64,000 bases of DNA. Origin: Paracidobacterium acidisoli. Lineage in GTDB: Bacteria > Acidobacteriota > Terriglobia > Terriglobales > Acidobacteriaceae. The DNA lies in assembly GCF_003428625.2 (NCBI RefSeq), contig NZ_QVQT02000001.1, positions 620,001 to 684,000 of the forward strand, read 5' to 3'. A program made the position numbers and the translations under genes. Position 1 is the first letter of the stretch, and every line of letters begins with the position of its first letter. The notes beneath the pieces are model-generated. The model made no database searches and was not told the DNA's origin. It was given only the letters and a program-made list of their open reading frames with translations. Positions 61,917 to 64,000 of this stretch are shown piece by piece.

Positions 61917-61950
61917 AGAAAAGGCCCGCCATCGAGCGGGCCTTTCTGTT
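61916..61950. terminator. Terminator copy 2 (after the toxin gene)
   Basis: GGCCCGC-CATCGA-GCGGGCC hairpin with TTTCTGTT, the same as copy 1 apart from two missing bases near the 5' end. It can also stop mdh transcription on the minus strand (GGGCCTTTTCTTC). Confidence 0.85.
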
Positions 61951-61975
61951 CTGGCGCGAAGCGCAGTCGCCTGGA

Positions 61976-62011
61976 CGGCCAGTCCCGCGGTTGCCGGGGC
62001 GGCCAGTCCCG
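61976..62011. repeat. 24-bp-period direct repeat after mdh
   Basis: CGGCCAGTCCCG occurs at 61976-61987 and 62000-62011, with similar bases around each (CCTGGA/CCGGGG before). A third, weaker unit follows. It lies between the toxin terminator and the mdh stop; function unknown. Confidence 0.55.
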
Positions 62012-62031
62012 TGTACTGCCGAGCGCGCAGT

Positions 62032-62958
62032 TTATACGCCGATGACGGCGCAGAGCTCCTTCACGGCCTCGGCGCTCTTCTTCAGCGCTGCTTCTTCCTC
62101 CGGCGTCAGCCTGATCTCGATGATCTGCTCCAGTCCGCGCGCGCCCAGCTTGCAGGGAACGCCGATGTAGTAGCCGCTGATGCCGTATTCGCCTTCGAGA
62201 AAAGCCGCGCAGGGCAGAATCTTCTTCTTGTCCTTCAGAATGGCCTCGACCATCTCGACCGCCGCGGCCGAAGGCGCATAGTATGCGCTGCCCGTCTTCA
62301 GATACTTCACAATCTCCGCGCCGCCGTCGCGCGTGCGCTGTACGATCGCATCCAGCCGCTCCTTCGGAATCAGCTCGGTGATGGGAATGCCCGCGACCGT
62401 TGAATAGCGGGCCAGCGGCACCATCGTGTCGCCGTGTCCGCCCAGCACAAAGGCCGTCACGTTCTCGACCGAGACCTTCAGCTCCTCGGCGATAAACGTC
62501 CGGAAGCGCGCCGAATCCAGCACGCCGGCCATGCCGATCACCCGGTTGCGATTGAACTTCGCCTGGCGATACGCGGTCTGCGCCATCGCGTCCAGCGGGT
62601 TCGAGACGATGATCAGAATACAGTCCGGCGAAGCGGCGATGGCCTTGCCGACCACGTCCGACATGATCTTGTAGTTGGTCTGCAGCAGATCGTCGCGGCT
62701 CATGCCCGGCTTGCGGGCAATGCCGGCGGTGATCACCACGATGTCCGAATTTGCCGTGTCGGCGTAATCGTTCGTGCCGAGAATGTGCGCGTCGCGCTTC
62801 TCGATCGGCATCGCTTCCAGCAGATCGAGGCCCTTGCCCTGCGGCACACCTTCCACCACATCGATCAGCACCACATCGGCCAGTTCCTTCGAAGCGATCC
62901 AGTGAGCCGCCGTGGCTCCCACATTTCCAGCGCCGACGATCGTTACTTTCTTCCGCAT
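62032..62958 (-). CDS. mdh: Malate dehydrogenase (LDH-like type)
   Basis: 308 residues. NAD site [13 protein letters not shown], substrate loop [12 protein letters not shown] (Arg pair for malate), [11 protein letters not shown] (catalytic Asp) and [11 protein letters not shown] (catalytic His). The Arg in ARKPGM rather than Gln indicates malate not lactate. It converts malate to oxaloacetate in the TCA cycle. It follows icd on the minus strand with a 96-bp spacer, so the two may share a promoter upstream of icd. Confidence 0.95.
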   Translation of the reverse strand: MRKKVTIVGAGNVGATAAHWIASKELADVVLIDVVEGVPQGKGLDLLEAMPIEKRDAHILGTNDYADTANSDIVVITAGIARKPGMSRDDLLQTNYKIMSDVVGKAIAASPDCILIIVSNPLDAMAQTAYRQAKFNRNRVIGMAGVLDSARFRTFIAEELKVSVENVTAFVLGGHGDTMVPLARYSTVAGIPITELIPKERLDAIVQRTRDGGAEIVKYLKTGSAYYAPSAAAVEMVEAILKDKKKILPCAAFLEGEYGISGYYIGVPCKLGARGLEQIIEIRLTPEEEAALKKSAEAVKELCAVIGV

Positions 62959-62982
62959 ACTTCTCCTCTGTCTTCAGTTCTT

Positions 62983-63010
62983 AGTGGTCAGTTGCCAGTG
63001 GTCAGTTGCC
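62983..63010. repeat. Tandem 14-bp (two heptamer) repeat between icd and mdh
   Basis: AGTGGTCAGTTGCC is present twice with no gap. A related TGACAACTGG in inverse orientation follows at 63026-63036. Heptamer-based short tandem repeats of this kind are common intergenic elements in some bacteria. Confidence 0.7.
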
Positions 63011-63054
63011 AATCACCACCGGGGACTGACAACTGGTACCGGATGACTATCCCT

Positions 63055-64000
63055 TTACATGTTCTCGATCATGCGGGTGGCGAACTCGCTCGTCTTCACC
63101 TTGGTCGCGCCCTGCATCTGCCGCTCGAAGTCATAGGTCACGAACTTCTGCTGAATCGTCTTCTCCATCGAGCTTTCGATCAGCTTCGCCGCTTCCTTCC
63201 AGCCGATGAACTCAAAGAGCATCACGCCCGAGAGCATTACCGATCCCGGATTAATCACGTCCTTGTCCGCATACTTCGGAGCTGTGCCGTGCGTCGCCTC
63301 AAACACTGCATAGCCGTCGCCGATATTCGCACCCGGCGCAATGCCGAGCCCGCCCACCTGCGCCGCGCAGGCGTCGGAGATGTAATCGCCGTTGAGGTTC
63401 GGGCAGGCCAGAACGCTGTACTCATCCGGCCGGATAATCACCTGCTGGAAGATCGAATCGGCGATGCGGTCGTTGATCAGCACCTTCTTCTTCCACTGTC
63501 CGTTGCCGTGCGTCGCGCCGATCGAATCGAGCACGCCCTTCACCTGCGCGAACAATGCCTTGCGGAAGTCCTCGGAGCCGAACTCGAGTCCCGGCTCGAT
63601 CATCGCCGCATTCTGCTCGACGGTCAGGCTGGGGTTCGCTTCCACATTGCCCAGCACCCAGCTCTCGAACTCCGTCACCACATCGGCGCGGAACTCGGCA
63701 ACTGCAACCTCATAACCCCACTCGCGGAAGGCGCCTTCGGTGAACTTCTGAATATTGCCCTTGTGCACCAGCGTGACCGACTTGCGCGCGTTGGCGACCG
63801 CATATTTAATGGCGTTCCGCACCAGCCGCTTCGTGCCGGTAATCGAGATGGGCTTGATGCCGACGCCCGAATCCTCGCGCACCTTCTTTTTGCCGCCCTT
63901 CAGCATATCGTTGTTGAGGAAGTCGATCAGCTTCTTCACTTCCGCAGTGCCCTGCTGAAACTCGATGCCCGCATAGACGTCTTCCGTGTTCTCGCGGAAG
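63055..64000 (-). CDS. icd: NADP-dependent isocitrate dehydrogenase, C-terminal part (5' end outside window)
   Basis: About 315 residues of the C-terminal part are visible; the frame is open to the window edge and starts beyond it. [15 protein letters not shown] is the substrate-side loop (RENTEDVY), followed by [29 protein letters not shown] and [18 protein letters not shown]. It is the E. coli Icd type, oxidising isocitrate to 2-oxoglutarate. Together with mdh downstream it forms a TCA pair on the minus strand. Confidence 0.93.
   Translation of the reverse strand, partial: FRENTEDVYAGIEFQQGTAEVKKLIDFLNNDMLKGGKKKVREDSGVGIKPISITGTKRLVRNAIKYAVANARKSVTLVHKGNIQKFTEGAFREWGYEVAVAEFRADVVTEFESWVLGNVEANPSLTVEQNAAMIEPGLEFGSEDFRKALFAQVKGVLDSIGATHGNGQWKKKVLINDRIADSIFQQVIIRPDEYSVLACPNLNGDYISDACAAQVGGLGIAPGANIGDGYAVFEATHGTAPKYADKDVINPGSVMLSGVMLFEFIGWKEAAKLIESSMEKTIQQKFVTYDFERQMQGATKVKTSEFATRMIENM

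Overview
The window reads as a piece of chromosome from a GC-rich, Gram-negative-type, motile heterotroph. The best fit is an acidobacterium of the Terriglobia type. This is inference from gene style: fused LptF-LptG, a b558-type Sdh with Bacillus-subgroup SdhA, a Tat-exported mannonate-dehydratase-like protein, low-complexity secreted proteins and frequent GTG/TTG starts. No rRNA, tRNA, CRISPR array or insertion sequence was seen. Genes cover most of the window and all the large reading frames are intact except where cut by the window ends.

Layout. 1-4506: the end of an AddB-like nuclease and a complete AddA-like helicase-nuclease (double-strand break repair). 4518-11515 (minus strand): a complete phosphate module in the order phoB, phoR, pstS, pstC, pstA, pstB, phoU, with a candidate Pho box before pstS. 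11799-13977: a receiver-only regulator overlapping a CHASE3 sensor kinase. 13999-16656: an alpha-glucan phosphorylase with a GAF domain fused in front. 16888-25993: a secreted Gly-rich protein, a GNAT acetyltransferase, two amino-acid permeases, a Tat-exported enolase-superfamily dehydratase, ThiE, an Fpg-type glycosylase and a secreted Ala/Gly-rich protein. 26248-33746: a small zinc-ribbon protein, a receiver-GGDEF protein, a large YncE/phosphoesterase protein, a fatty-acid desaturase and a histidine kinase/response regulator pair.

33831-36719 is a copper efflux operon (copZ-copA-csoR). 36783-40888 holds a fused LptFG permease and an ABC exporter half-transporter. 40932-46235 is a flagellar island: fliC, fliD and fliS on the minus strand diverge from flbD, motA and motB on the plus strand, and a strong sigma-54 (-24/-12) promoter lies in the divergent spacer. 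46358-47756 carries a MagIII-like DNA glycosylase and RdgB. 47770-49471 is a minus-strand run of three unrecognised genes: a secreted repeat peptide, a polytopic membrane protein and a membrane-anchored protein. It is the best candidate here for something undescribed.

50262-53719 encodes succinate dehydrogenase (sdhCAB). It is followed by an epoxide-hydrolase-like protein, an M19 dipeptidase and two cyclophilins. 57813-61115 is a transporter-kinase-dehydrogenase operon that fits D-threonate-type acid sugar catabolism to DHAP, with a GntR/FadR-like operator in front. A toxin-antitoxin module (61252-61916) sits between two near-identical copies of one terminator, which looks like an insertion between pdxA2 and mdh. 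The window ends with mdh and the 3' part of icd on the minus strand, so two TCA enzymes neighbour each other and sdh lies nearby.
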